Under the pieces are notes generated by a model. That model worked only from the letters and a program-made list of their open reading frames with translations, searched no databases and had not been told where the DNA came from. From Bin75 sp965212135 (lineage in GTDB: Bacteria; Nitrospirota; Nitrospiria; Nitrospirales; UBA8639), in assembly GCA_965212135.1 (NCBI GenBank), contig OZ243044.1, positions 1,426,001 through 1,490,000 on the forward strand: a stretch of DNA of 64,000 bases, given 5' to 3'. Within the stretch, counting starts at the first letter, position 1. Each line of letters begins with the position of its first letter. Shown piece after piece: positions 19,401 to 34,400 of the stretch. The position numbers were made by a program, and so were the translations under genes.

Positions 19401-22400
19401 ACCCGAACCCGCGCCTCACCGCTCCACCCGCGAATACCTATCCGTCCGGAGTCGTGCTGCCGGTGGCCGGCGAGTCCGGCGACCCGGACGCCAATGACAG
19501 GATCCGTTACCGCTGGTCGGTGGCAAGCCCGGCGAGCGGCGCGCGCGGCAGTTTCGCCAACGCCAACGCCGCCGCCACCACCTGGACGGCGCCGAACGTG
19601 ACCAGCGACCAGGCGTTCCAGTTGCGCCTGTCGGTGTCCGACCCCGGCACGCAGGAGTTTCCGGTTACGCGCACGGTCACCATCCAGCGGCCCGGGAGTC
19701 ACCAAATCGTCGGCGACAAAGCCCGCGACATCAACGAGGGCGGCCCTGGTGTTGAGGGCACGCTGGGGTACAACCCCGTGGTGGAGGCGCAGACCGGTTT
19801 CGGGTTTGCGGGGGGAGACCTGACCACGGAATATGGAACCTACATTGGCCGTCCGGGCTTCGCCGGCCCCGGTTTCGCCAACCCCAATCTGGTGTGGCGC
19901 TATGAACTGGACAACGACAATCCGGCCGTCAATGCCCTGGCCGGCGGAGACGCGCTTACCGATATTCTGCCCGTGTCGGCGTCGTCGCCCGGCGGCACCC
20001 TCAACGACGCCATCGTCATCACGATTCGCGGCGCCAACGACCGGCCGACCGCCGTCATCCGCGCACCGCTGGCGAATACCGTGGTGCCCATCAATGAAAC
20101 CATCACGCTGCGCGGCGCGGGCATGGATCCGGATACCAGAGACGCCGCCGGGCTGACCTACCAGTGGCGCACCACGCCGGCCAACCTCGGCCGTTTTGGT
20201 AACGCCGGTGCCGATGCCGCCACCACCACCTGGACGCCGGCCGGGGCCGTCGCCACCGCCGTTACCCTGACCCTGCGGGTCGCGGACCGGAGCAGCAACA
20301 GCGAGGCCGCCGTCGCGCTGAGGCTGGCGCCGGCGACGATCACGGGGAGCGACGTTGAGCCGACCTTCGGCGGCCGGACCATTGCCGCCCAGACCTACAC
20401 CGTCGGCGCCCGCGTCAACCTGACCCTGCCGGCGGCCGCCGGCGGCAACCCGCCGCTCACCTACGCGATCGTTGAGACCCTGCCCGGCGGGCTGAACTTT
20501 GCCGCCGGCAGCCGCGCTTTGACCGGCGTGCCGAACGCGGTCGCGGCCGCCGCCGACTACACCTACACCGCCGCCGATAGCGACGACGACGACGCCACCC
20601 TGACCTTCACCATCACCATCAACGCCCCATCGGGCGCCAACCTGGCCTTTGACAGCCAGGCGGTCATTGATGCCCAGACCTACACCGCCGGCGAGCCCAT
20701 TACCCCTGTAACCCTGCCGGCGGCCAGCGGCGGCGTTGGTATGCTGAACTACCGCATCGCCCCGGCCCTGCCGCTCGGACTGCTCTTTGACGGCGCCACC
20801 CGCATCCTGAGCGGCACACCGTTCACGGCGCCGATCAGCGTCCGCCCCTACACCTACGTGGTCACGGACAGCCGCGCCGGGTTTCGCGACACCGACACCG
20901 CTTCCCTGAACTTTTTCATCAGCGTGGCCGCGCGCACCGGCAGCGATATCCTCGCCGAAGCCTTCATCAGCGAGGACGCCGGGGCCACGGAACCGGCCAC
21001 CGGAAGTTTGACGGCCCCGGATAGTTTTTCAGGGTTCATAACGCAGACCGCGTCCGCCACCCGCTACGGCCGCTTCACCATTGACGCCAACGGCGACTGG
21101 CGCTTTGAACTGGCCCCCGACGGAGACGCCAACCGGGCGGCTGTCCAGGGCTTGAATCCGGGCCAGACCCTGGCCGCCGAGATCACGGTTGACGGCCTCG
21201 CCGAAAGCGGCGCGCAGGGCGCGATCGGGCGGGTTCGCGTGGTCATCCAGGGGGCGCTGGAACCCGTAACCGGCCCGCGCACGGCCCGGATCAACGAAGA
21301 CGAAACCGGCGCGTCCGCCGTGGAGGGCGGCCAACTGGTACTGCCCCTGGCCGCGCTGCTGGGGGTAAATCCCGCCACCGCCTGGACCCCCGCAACCCGC
21401 GACGGCATGTTCGGCGTCTTCACATTGAACGCGGACGGCGTCTGGAGTTACGCGCTGGACACCAACCGCGCCGCCACCCAGGCACTGACCGGGGGCGCGC
21501 TGCCGGTGGAGCGCCTTGAAGTAACGCCGCTCTCGCCGTTGTATGAGCCGATTACCCTCACGGCGATCATTCCCGGCAGGAACGACCCGCCGGTTATTAC
21601 CGTGGCGCGCGCCGAGCGCACCACGGTGCGCCCCGGCGGGGTGGCGCAGTTGAGCGGCGCCGCCGTTGACCCGGACGGCGGCGAAACGGAGGCGCTGATT
21701 TACGCCTGGAGCGCGTTGCCGGATACCGGCACGTTTGCCGCTCGCAACGATCCGAACACCACCTGGACCGCGCCCGAAGACGCGCGCGAGACCACCTGGA
21801 CGCTGATGCTGCTGGCGTTGGACCCGGGCGGTGGGCGCGACACGGCCACGGTAACCCTGAACGCGGACTCGGCGCCGGTGTTCGGCACCGACCACGCGCC
21901 GCAAGAATATGTGTTCCAGGTGGGGATGGCGGTTGAGGCCGCCCCCCTGCCGGCGGCGCGCGGCGGTGACGGCGCGCTGCGCTACGGCATCACGCCGGCG
22001 CTGCCGGCGGGCTTGAGTTTTGACGCCGCCACCCGCCGCCTGGCCGGCACGCCGCGGGCGGCGCTGGCGGAGTCGGACGAACGCACCTGGACCTACGCCG
22101 CCACAGACGACAACGGCGATACCGCCACGCTGGCGTTCGGCATCCGCATCGTGGCGTCCACCGCCGCCGCGCCCGCACCGGGTTCGCGCTTCATCGGCGG
22201 CGACCTGTTCGGCGTCGTAACCCCGAATGCCGGCGAGCGCGAGACCGGCGGCGGGTTGTCCCTGGTTCTCGCCACCGGCCGGGCGGCCACCGGCAACACA
22301 TTCGTCAGCGACTCCCAGGATGGCAACTACGGAACCCTGACCCTGACCCTGGGAAACCCGGCGGGCACGGTCATCATCTGGCGCTACGTACTCAACCACG

Positions 22401-25400
22401 AAGCGCAGAACGTCATCGCCCTGCGCGGAGGCCAAAGGGAGCGCGAGACCTTCACCATCACCACCGACGCCCCGGATTTGTATCCCGCCGCCACGCTGGT
22501 CGTTGAGGTGGTCGGGATTAACGACCGGCCGGTGAGCAACAACGGGCGAATCATCATCGGCGCCTTTGACCCCAGGGTTAACGGCGGCCAACTGGCGGCG
22601 GCGGGCGAACGGATTATCCTGCGGCCCGCGGGCTTCAGTGATCCGGACCAGGGAGACCGTCTCGTGTACCGATGGGGCGTGTTCCCGGCGGCCAACGGCT
22701 TTTTTATCTTCAACCAACCGGATGGGTCGCAGGTAACCTGGATCGTCGGCGACCGCGGACCCGGAACCATCTACGACTTGAGCGTGCGGGCGGAGGACGA
22801 ACAGGGCACCGGAAGGACCGGCCGCATCCGATTCACGGAGATTGAGCCAGACGGCGTATTGAGCGGTGAACTCAGCGGCACTTTGATGGAGAATGATATT
22901 GAGAGTACCGCCACCGCCACCGTCCGCGGCACCGTGTCCCACGACTTGCGGGACCGATTCGCGAACCTGCGATTTGGCCGCTGGCGGGCAAACCGGGGGG
23001 TACTGGGCGCGAACCAATGGGACTACACGCTGCGCTACAACCCCGCCGTGCCGAACCAGCGCAACGTCCAGGAGTTGACCGAGGGCCGGCGGGTGGTGGA
23101 CCAGTTCCGCCTCGTGACCGAGAACCGGCGCATAACCGATGCGTTCGTGAATATCACCATCATCGGCCAGAACGACGCGCCCGTGGCGGCCATCAGCGGC
23201 GCGCCCGCGTCGCTGGCGGGCGGCCTTCCGGTAACGCTGGACGGCGGCGGCAGCAGCGACGTGGATCTCGGAGAAACCGCGAGCCTGCAATACCGGTGGC
23301 GCACCGACCCGGCGAACGCCGGCGCCTTTGACGACGCCGGCGCGCCGCGCCCGGTCTGGACCGCGCCTTCCGGGGCCGGCATGGTTACCCTGCGACTGGT
23401 GGTCAGAGACGCGCACAACGCCACCGGCGAGGCTTCGGCGATGATTGAGGTTACGCCCGCGCCCGCGGTCATCCTCGGCGCGCGCACCGGCGCGGTTACC
23501 GAGAACGGCTCCCCGGCGGACGATGATACGGCGCGCGGCGCGCTGAGCTACGTCAACGTGCCCGCGGGCATCGGCGCGGGTTTCCGCGTGCAGACCCTGA
23601 ACGGCAGGTACGGCGACCTCGCCGTCGCCGCCAACGGCGCCTGGACGTACACCCTGAACAACGCCGCCGCCGCGACCGACGCCTTGTCCCTCGGCGAGAC
23701 CGCCGAGGATGCCTTCGGCGTGCAGGCCGGCCTTGACTCGGCCACCGGCAACTACCTGACCACGACGCCCAACGACTTCATTCGCATCACCGTGACCGGC
23801 GTCAACGACGCGCCCACGGTCACCATCACCGCGCCGGATCCGACCATGCCTTTGGAATCGGCCTCGGGCGAGACGCACACGGTTTCCGGCAGCGCCACGG
23901 ACCCGGACGCCGGCGACCAGGAGCGGTTGTTCTACCGCTGGAATACCAGCCCGGCGGACGTGGGCGTGTTCGCCAACCGTCTCGCACCGCAAACCACCTG
24001 GGTCGCGCCCTCGGTGGCCGAGCCGGTCGAGGTCATCCTGTCGCTGGAGGTGGTCGATCCGCAGCGCTTCGCGGGTTTCACCCACACGCAGAGAATTACG
24101 ATTCGTCCGATAACACCGGGAAGCGCCGCCATCCTGGATTTCCTCGGCCTTGTTGAGACCCGCCCGACTGCGGGAGCGCCCGCTTCAATCGCCCGCACGC
24201 TGGCCGTCCCGGATGGCTTTGAGTCGTTCATGGCGCAGCAGCAGGAGGACGATTTCGGCGCCTTCGCTTTGCAGGCCAACGGCGGCTGGACGTACACGCC
24301 GAAGGCGAACGACCGGGTCTATCAGGCGCTGAATCCCGGTGAAGTCCACAGCAATGACTACACCGTGCAGGCGCTCGCCGGCGGCACGCCGGCGGAGGTC
24401 GGCATCGTGCGCGTCCAGACCCGTGGGTTGGCGGAATCCACCACCGGCAACCGGTTTTTCGTCCTGGGCGAAGACCAGGGAGCCGTGATAGAACGCCGGG
24501 AGACGTTGGAGAACGCCGCGCTGCTGGGCATTGATCCCGCCACCGCCTGGGCACCCGAAACCCTGGAAGGCGACTTCGGCGTCTTCGCCATTGTGGACGC
24601 CGCGGGCAACTGGCGTTACACCCAGGACATCAACCGCCCGGCGACCCAGGCCCTGCTGGACGGCGAACGGGCCGCCGATGTCTTCACCATCAGGCCGCTC
24701 TCGCCGTTGTACGGTTCGGCGGACATCACTTTTGCGCTGGACGGCGCCAACGACCCGCCCATCGTTACAGCGCGCGCCGGCCAGGTGGTGGTGCGCGCCG
24801 GAGACGTGGTTGAGTTGCGCGGCGCCGCCAGCGATGCCGACGACCCGGCGCGCGAACGCCTGGGCTACACCTGGACCGCAGACCCGGCGGCCGGCGCCTT
24901 CGCCGACCGCAACAGCCCGGACACCACCTGGACCGCGCCCGCCGAGATGCGGGAGGTCACCTACGCGCTGCGGCTGCGGGTGCTGGACTCGTTCGGCGCC
25001 TCCGACGAAGCCGTGGTAACGCTGAACGCCGACTCGGCGCCGGCTTTCGGCACCGACTTCGCGCCCCCCGCCTACTTGTTCAAGGTCGGCCAGGCGGTTG
25101 ACGCCGCGCCCCTGCCGGCGGCGCGCGGCGGCGACGGCGAACTGCGCTACCGCGTAACACCGGCCCTGCCGTTGGGCCTGAGCTTTAACGCCGACGCCAG
25201 GGAACTGCGCGGCACGCCGACGGCGATGCTGAGCGCGCCGCGCGCCTTCACCTACCTGGCCACCGACAGCAACGGCGACGCCGCCACGATGACCTTCACC
25301 ATCATGATCGTGCCGGCCTCCGCCGCCGACCCGGCCGCCGGGTCGCGCTTCATCGGCGGCGACCTCTACGCGCGGGTGTCCCTGGCCGCCGGCGAGAGCG

Positions 25401-28400
25401 CGGCTAACGGCCGCTTGAGCCTGCGGTTTGCCAACGGCGATCATGCCGCCGGCGCCGGCGCGTTCGTTGCCGCTCCCCTGACCGGCGCCCACGGCGGCAC
25501 GCTGACCTTGAGCAACGAAGCGGCGGGCGACGCCACCGCCTGGGCCTACGCGGTGGCGCCCGCCAACGCGCGCGTGGTCGCCCTTCCCCAGGGCCGCTCG
25601 CTGCGCGAAACCTTCACCATCACCACCGACTCCACCGACGTCTATCCAGACGCCACGCTGGTCATTGAGATCATCGGCGCCAACGAGGAGCCGACCGTCG
25701 CCGTTACCGCGAACCGCGCCGTGGCGCCGTCCGGTTCGCCGGTCAACGTTGAAGGCACGGTCACGGACGCGGACACCGGGGAAGCGGATACGCTGAGCTA
25801 CCACTGGCGCGTCAACCCGGTGGCCGGCGGCGGCAGTTTCGCCGACCGCCGCGCGCGCGCCACCATCTGGAGCGTGGGCGACCGGGGGCGCGGGACGGAG
25901 TACGCGCTGATCCTGCGGGTGACCGATGAGAACGGCGCCACCGCCGAGGACCGCGTCACCGTCGAGGAGGCGCGTGCGACCGAGACCCTCGGCGGCGAGT
26001 TGAGCGGCAGCATCACCGCGGGCGGCGCTTCCGTGGTCATCGTATCCGGCAGCGCGTCGCATCCGTTGAACGCCGTTGACCGGGCTGGTACCTACGGCCG
26101 TTTCCAGGTGGTTCAAGGCGCCGCCGAGTGGACGTTCACGCTGAACAACGACCTGCCGGCGGTGCACGCGCTGCGCCCCAACGAGGAGGTCATGGATGAA
26201 TTCGCGGTTGCGCCGGAGGCCGCCGGCGTAACCGCCGGCGTCGTTACCATCACCGTCATCGGCGTCAACGACGCGCCCACCGCGCGCATCCTTGAACCGG
26301 CCGCGCCGCTGCCGCTGATCGTAACCGGGCATCCGCTGGCGCTGATGGGCGAGGGCGGCGACGTGGACGGCGACATATTGAGTTACGCCTGGAGCGCCGC
26401 CCCGCCGGACGCGGGCAGTTTTGCCGATGCCGGCGCCATCGCAACCACCTGGACCCCGGCGGCGGCGTCCGGCGGCGCCAGCGTGCGCCTGACGCTGGAG
26501 GTGAGCGACGGCGAACTCACCGGCGATGCGGACATTGACCTCGCCATTGTAACCAATCGCGTACCGGCCTTTGACGGCGCGATCATCGGCGACCAGACGT
26601 ACTTCATCGGCGCCGACATCGGCACCGTCCACCTGCCCGATGCCACCGGCGGCAACGGCATGCTGACCGTCCGCATTGACCCGGCCCTGCCACGGGGGTT
26701 GACCTTCATCCCCAATCCCAACAACCCGAGGCTGACCGGCACGCCGACCGCGTTGAGCGAGACCACCACCTACACCTACAGCGCGTCGGACGCCGACCTC
26801 AACACCACCCCCGCCGACACCGCCTCGGCAACCTTCACCGTTACGGTGCCGACGCCGCCGGACGTCTCGCCGGCCTTTGCCGATAGCGCGGCCATCGCCC
26901 CCAGGAGTTACGTGGTTGGCGTGAGGTTCTCTTTCTTCCCCCTGCCGCAGGCCACCGGCGGCAACGGCGCGCTGACCTACACCATTACCCCGCCCCTGCC
27001 GGCCGGGGTGGAGTTCGTCTCCGACCCCAACGCCCCGAGGCTGCGCGGCACGCCGAGCGAAGCGCGCGACGCCATGGAATACACCTACACCGTTACCGAC
27101 AGCGACGACGGCCTGAACAGCGCCGATGACATACCCGACAGCGTCAGCCTGCCGTTCACCCTTGAGGTAACGCTGCCGCCGGACGTCTCGCCGGCCTTTG
27201 CCGAAGACGCGGCCATCACCCCCAGGAGTTACGTGGTTGGCGTGGAGTTCTCTTTCTTCCTCCTGCCGCAGGCCACCGGCGGCAACGGCGCGCTGACCTA
27301 CACCATTACCCCGCCCCTGCCGGCCGGGGTGGAGTTCGTCCCCAATCCCAACCGCCCGAGGCTGCGCGGCACGCCGAGCGAAGCGCGCGCCGCCATGGAA
27401 TACACCTACACCGTGACCGACAGCGACGACGGCCTGAACAGCGCCGATGACATACCCGACAGCGTCAGCCTGACCTTCACCCTTGAGGTAACGCCGCCGC
27501 CGGACGTCTCGCCGGCCTTTGCCGAAGACGCGCGCATTGACCATCGGCATCTCTTCCTCGGCATGGAAATCACCGAAATGCGCCTGCCTCGGGCCACCGG
27601 CGGCAACGGCGCGCTGCGCTACTCGGTCAGCCCGGCGCTGCCGAACGGGTTGACTTTCACCCCCAATCCCAACAACCCGAGGCTGCAGGGCACGCCGACC
27701 GCGTCGCAGCCCCCCACCACCTATACCTACACCGTTACCGACAGCGACGACGGGATAAACAGCACTGATTCCACCCCCGACAGCGTCAGCCTGCCATTCA
27801 CCCTTTCAGCGTCGGCGCCGCCGGACGTGGCGCCGGCCTTCGCTCCAGACGCGCGCATTGATGACCAGTTTTTCGGCGTTGGCATGCAAGTCCTCCGAGG
27901 CACCGACTTCTTATTCCTGCCGGAGGCCTCCGGCGGCAACGGCACGCTGCGCTACACCATCAGCCCGGCCCTGCCCCAGGGGGTGAGGCTCGACGGCGGT
28001 TTCGGTACGCTCATCCCACGGCTGGATGGCACGCCGACCGAGGTGAGCGCCGCCAGGGAATACACCTACACCGCCACCGACAGCGACGACGGGATAAACA
28101 GCATTGATTCCACCCCCGACAGCGTCAGTTTGAAGTTTCAAATTAGCGTGGGAAGTACGCCGCAAGACACCATCCCGACCTTTGACGGCGCGACCATTCC
28201 CGATCAGAGTTACGGCCTCAACCAGGACATCGGCACCGTCCACCTGCCCGATGCCACCGGCGGCAACGGCATGCTGACCGTCCGCATTGACCCGGCCCTG
28301 CCACGGGGGTTGACCTTCATTCCCAATCCCAACAACCCGAGGCTGACCGGCACGCCGACCGAGGCGCAGGATTTCACAGACTATACCTACGCCGTTACCG

Positions 28401-31400
28401 ACAGCGATGACGGGGTGGTCAGCACCGATAGTACGCCCGACCGTATCACCCTGCGCTTCCGGCTTGAAGTGCTGGCGGTGTGGCGGGATATATCCCCAAG
28501 CTTCGCCGCCGGCGCCACCATCCCCGACCAGACGTACTACGCCGGCGTGAGGTTCTCCTTCCTCCCCCTGCCGCGGGCCGGCGGCGGCAACGGCGCGCTG
28601 ACCTACACCATTACGCCGCCCCTGCCGGCCGGGGTGGAGTTCGTCTCCGATCCCAACGCCCCGAGGCTGCGCGGCGCGCCGCAGGGGTTGAGTGCCAACG
28701 CGCGGTACGCCTACACCGTTACCGACAGCGACGACGGCGTGAACAGCGCCGATGACATGCCCGACAGCGCCAGCCTGTCCTTCAACCTTCGGGTGATAGC
28801 GCCCGACACCGCGCCGGCGTTCGCCGCCGATGCGACCATTGGCGCCCTGCTGTGGTTTGAAAGGAACGGCGAAACCCCCGTGGTCCTGCCGGTGGCCGGC
28901 GGCGGCAACCCGCCGTTGAGCTACCGCATCGCCCCGGCCCTGCCGGTCGGCCTGAGCTTTAGCGGGCGCACGATCAGCGGCGCCCCGAGCCTGGGCACAG
29001 CGCAGGCCCCCACCGCCTACACCTACACCGTCCTGGACGACGACGCCAACACCTCCGACCGTGACCGGCACACCCTGCACTTCACCATTGAGATACGGTC
29101 AACGCCGCCGGACAGCACGCCGGCCTTTACCGAAGTCGTCGCCGCCCAGCGTTACCGGATCAACGAGAGCATCGCCAATCTGACCCTGCCGGTGGCCACC
29201 GGCGGCAACGGTTCCCTGAACTACACCCTGACCCCGGACCTGCCGGCCGGGTTGATATTCTTCCTCAATCCCGGCGGCAACCCGTTTGTGCGCGGCACAC
29301 CGACCGAGGGAAGCCCGGAAACCGAATACACCTACACCGTTACCGACAGCGACAACGGGGTTAACAGCCCCAATTTCGATCGCGAAAGCGCCAGCCTGAA
29401 GTTCACCATTGAGGTGGTGGAGCCGCCGCCGGACACCGCGCCGGCCTTTGCCGCCGGCGCGGCCATTGACGCCCAGCGTTACCCGGTCAACGAACAAATA
29501 ACTGCTCTAAGCCTGCCCGTGGCCACCGGCGGCAACGGCCCCCTGACCGTCGGCATTGACCCGCCCCTGCCGGCCGGGTTGCGGCTCATCGGCGATCCCA
29601 ACGGCCCGCGGCTGGAGGGCACGCCGACCGTGCCAAGCGAGGCCACGCAATACACCTTCACCTACACCGACAGCGACGACGGGTTTAACAGCGATGATTC
29701 CACCCCCGACCGCGTCAGCCTGACCTTCATGCTTGAGGTGCTGGCGCCCGACACCGCGCCGGCGTTCGCCGCCGGCGCGGCCATTGACGCCCTGCGTTAC
29801 TTCGCCGGGCTTGCCATCCCCGACCTGGTTCTGCCCGAGGCCACCGGCGGCAACCCGCCGCTGGGCTACGCCGTCACCCCGGCCCTGCCGGACGGGCTGA
29901 CGTTCGTTGGGAGCGCCCGCACGTTGCGCGGCACCCCGGCCACGGAGCAGGACGCCACCGCGTACACCTATACGGTCACGGACGACGACGCCAATAACGC
30001 CGGCACTGACGCCGCCGCCCTGATGTTCACCATTGAGGTGGTGACGCCGCCCGTGCTTGACCGCATCACCGGCACCGCCGCCGCGACCTTCGCCGAGGAT
30101 ACGGACGCGGCGGTCAGCTTCGCGCTGCGCGGCGTGGAAGCGGACGGCACGTCCATTGACGGCGTCTCCTTTGCGTTGTCCGACCCCGCCGCCGCCAGCG
30201 CCTACGGAACCTTCGCCATCACCGCCGCCGGCGTCTGGACCTACACGCCCGATTACGACCTGCCGGCCTGGGATTTGCTGGACTCCGATGCCGAGGTGGA
30301 GGAGGTGTTCGCCATCCGCGCAACCTTCAACGCGCTGCCGGTGGATAGCCGCGTTACCCTCACGCTGCGCGCCGGGAACTTGCCGGCGGTCATCGGCGGC
30401 GACCGCGTGAACACAACCCCGGTGATTGAAGACACCCCCGCCGCCCCGCCCGACTCCCAGGACCGGGCGCGGGGCACGCTGACCATTGCCGACCCAGACG
30501 GCAACGACCGCTTCGTGCGGCGGGCGAATGACAACCCGATTCAAGGCTTATACGGCGCCTTCCACATTTTCACTCCCGGTGGGTGGCGCTATAACCTTGA
30601 TAACGCCCTGCCCGCCACCCAGGGGTTGAGAGAAGCCCAGGTCGCGGACGACACCTTTACCGTGACCGCCGCCGATGACGGCGACACGCCCGCCACCGCC
30701 CAGGTCATCATCCGGGTTACCGGCGTCAACGACCAGCCGGCGGTGGTCATCAGCGCGCCGGGAGCCGGGGACGCCGTAACCCTGACAACGGGCGAGGCGC
30801 TGACGCTGGATGCCGCCGCCACAGACGCGGACGACGGAGAAACCGCGCGCCTGGCCTACCAATGGACCACCGACCCCCCGAACCAGGGCAGTTTTGCCGT
30901 TGCCACCGACCCGGCCACCACCTGGACCGCGCCGACCGTGAACGTGGACGCCGAAGTTACGCTGACCCTGACCGCGGACGACGGCAACGGCCTCGCCACC
31001 AGCACCGGCACCGCTTCGGTAACGGCGATGCTGGCGGCGCCGGGCACCCCGCCGAGTTTCGGCACGGAAGACATCAACGACTTGAGTTACCCCGCCCAAA
31101 GCCCCATCACCGACCTGGTCCTGCCGGCGGCCACCGGCGGTGACAACGGGCTGGTGTACGCGATTGACCCGTCCCCGGCCCTGCCGGACGGCTTGACCTT
31201 CACTCCCGCCACGCGAACCTTGAGCGGCACCCCGGCCACGGAGCAGGGCGCCACCGAATACACCTACCGGGTTACCGACAACGATCTCAATACCGCCGAC
31301 AGCGACGCCGACACCCTGACCTTCACCATCACCATCAGCGCGCCCCTGCTGAGCTTCGGCGGCGCGACCTTCCCGGACCAGGTATTCCCGGTCAATCTCC

Positions 31401-34400
31401 CGATCACCCCCCTGACCCTGCCGGCGGCCAGCGGCGGCACCCCCCCGTTGCGCCACGTCGTGCCCAATCTTGCGATGATTTCGGGTCTGAGCTTTGATGC
31501 GGACACGCTCATCATCTCCGGCACCCCGGACACGCTTACCCCGGCAACCACCATTGCACTGAACGTTGCAGACGCAACATTCAAGCAGGCGTTTGGCCCG
31601 GAATTCACCATCGCCGTGGTGCCGAATACGCTCGCCATCGGCGGCAACCTCGCCGGCACCGTGGTTGAGGCCGGCACATCAACCCCCGGAACGCCCACCG
31701 CCACCGGCACCGCCACGGTGGTGAATACCGGCGGCAATGCCGTAGCCGGCGCCACCTTCACGCCGGCAACCACCGACGGCAACTTCGGCGAACTTGTCAT
31801 TGACGCCGCCGGCGTCTGGACCTACACCCTGGACAACGTCCGCGCCGATGAACTGCGCGAAACCTCCGGCGGCGGCGATTCGGATACCTTTGCCGTGGCG
31901 GGCAACTCCGGCGGCGACACCATCACCGGCACGGTGACCATCACCATCACCGGCGTCAACGACTGGCCGGTATTTGTTGCCTACGAGGAGCGGAACTCGG
32001 GCGATCATATCGTGAGCGGCCCGCTAACCGGCGGGATGGGGAGTTTTGTGGTGACCTACCGCGACCCGGACGTGGCGCGGGGCGACGTGGTTACCGCGGT
32101 ATTTGAGGGAGTTGGCACGTTCACGATTACCGCACGCACCGCCACCACGCTCACCATCACCTGGATGGTGCCGCCGGTGGAGCGGCAGACGGAGTACTTT
32201 CCGCTCCTGCGGCGGCTGACGGATTCCGCCGGGGCGGAAACGTCAGTTAATGAGAGCACGAGCGTCACCGTCGCGCCCGAGGATCTCACCCCGGCGTTCG
32301 CCGATGGCGCGAGCATTGACGATCAGACCTGGGATGTCGGCGAAACCATCACCCCCCTGACCCTGCCCACGGCCACCGGCGGCAACCGCAGACTGCGCTA
32401 CGGCATCCGGGAGGCCCTGCCGAGCGGCCTGACTTTCGCCGCCGCCACGCGCATCTTGAGCGGCACCCCGGACACGGCGGCGGGCGCCACCTTCACCTAC
32501 GTCGTAACCGACAACGACGACGGCGTGAACCTCCCCAGCGACCAAGCCACGCTGCGTTTCGGCATCACCATCATCGGCGACCGCATGCCGACCTTCAGCG
32601 GCGTCACCCTTGCCGACCTGGTGTTCACGCACGGCGAGCGGATCACCCCCGTGGTGCTGCCGCAGGCCACCGGCGGAGACGGCGACCTGGCATACACCCT
32701 CTTGCTCACCGGGGCGGCGGGTTTGAGCTTTGACGGCGCCACGCGCACGATTTCCGGCACCCCGACCTTCACCGCCACGGTTACCGCGCAATACACCGCC
32801 ACGGACGAAGACGGCGACCCGGGCACCGCGAGTTTCACCATCGCCATCATCGGCGACGCCCCCGACACCACGCCGACTTTCGGCGGCGACACCATCGCCG
32901 CGCAAAGCTACTACCTCGGCGAGGCCGTCAGCCTGACCCTGCCGGCGGCCACCGGCGGCAACGGCACGCTGCGCTACGACCTCGTCCCGGTCGGCGCCCC
33001 GGGGCTAAGCGACCTGCCGCCGGACGGCCTGAGCTTTGACAACGCCAGGCGCGTCTTGAGCGGCGTCCCGACCACGGTGCAGGCCGCCAGGGAATACACC
33101 TACACCGTGACCGACAGCGACGACGGCCTGAACACCGCAGATTCCAACCCCGACAGCGCCAGCCTGGGCTTCATGATCGCCATCACGGACACCAGGCCGT
33201 CCTTCGCGGGCGCCACCATCCCCAGGCAGTTCCACTTCCCCGGCGACCCCGTCAACCTGACCCTGCCGCCAGCCCGTGGCGGAGACGGCGCGCTGAGCTA
33301 CACCGTGTTTCAACTGACAACGCAGCCACTCAGCGCACTCGGGCTGGCGTTTGACCGCGCCACCCGCGTTATTGAAGGCACCGTGCCCATTAATGCCGCG
33401 CAGCACTCCCATACCTTTGACTATCGGGTGCAGGACGCCGACTCCAACGAGGGGGACGGCGACCGGGCGGGCATACGGTTCACCATACTAATCCGCACCA
33501 CCGATCGCGCACCGACTTTCGGCGACGCCACCATCCCCGATCAGACCTTCATCGCCGGGCGCACCATCACCGACCTGACCCTGCCGGAAGCCACCGACGG
33601 CGAAGGCACGCTGCGCCACGCCCTGGCCCCGAGCGCGGGGGGCAATTTGCCGGACGGCCTGGCTTTTGACGGCATGACCCGCATCTTGAGCGGCGCCCCG
33701 ACCGCGACCCAGGCCGCCGTCGAATACACCTACACCGCCACCGACACCGACGTCGTCAGCCCCGACAGCGTTACCCTGACTTTCACCATCACCATCAACG
33801 AGGCCGCCGTTACCGGCGGCACCACCGCCACCGCCACCCCCCTCCTCATAGACGCAGCCGGCAACACCGAGAGCGGCGGCGCCGCCGGCGGCATGCTGGT
33901 ACTCTCCGGCATCCCGGACGGCGTAACCCCCAGCCATCGCATTGAGTCTAATCTCCTATACGGCGAACTGACCCTTGATTCCGCCACCGGCGCCTGGACC
34001 TACCAACTGGACAACAGCCGCGCGGCCACCAAAGCCCTCGGCCCCGGCGACTCGGTCACCGACGCCGGCAGCGTCATCACCACCCTCGGCGACCGTGAAA
34101 TCACGAGCGCCATCCGAGTCGCGCTCCCCGCCGGCACCTTCCCAGACGACCCGCCCATCGCCACCGCCCTGGTCAACGGCAGCGCCGCAGACGTAACCAC
34201 GGACGCGTTCACGGTGGTTACCCTCAGCGGCGCCGGCAGCGACCCGGAATCGGCCCCGATTACGGGTTACGCCTGGGCGCAGACCGGCGGCGCCATGGTG
34301 GACTTCGCGCCCGACGCCAACGCCCGGGAAGTTACGTTCACGGCGCCGTCGTCCGGACCCCTGGCCTTCACCCTGACGGTCATGACCGCGACCCAGAGTA

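Noticed and set aside
13991..19705. Long antisense open frame (1,904 codons) within the giant gene
   Set aside because: It is a by-product of the biased GC-rich codons of the repeats. The product is low-complexity (Gly, Ala, Val, Arg, His rich), has no recognisable domain and lacks a ribosome site; the sense frame has clear domains throughout.
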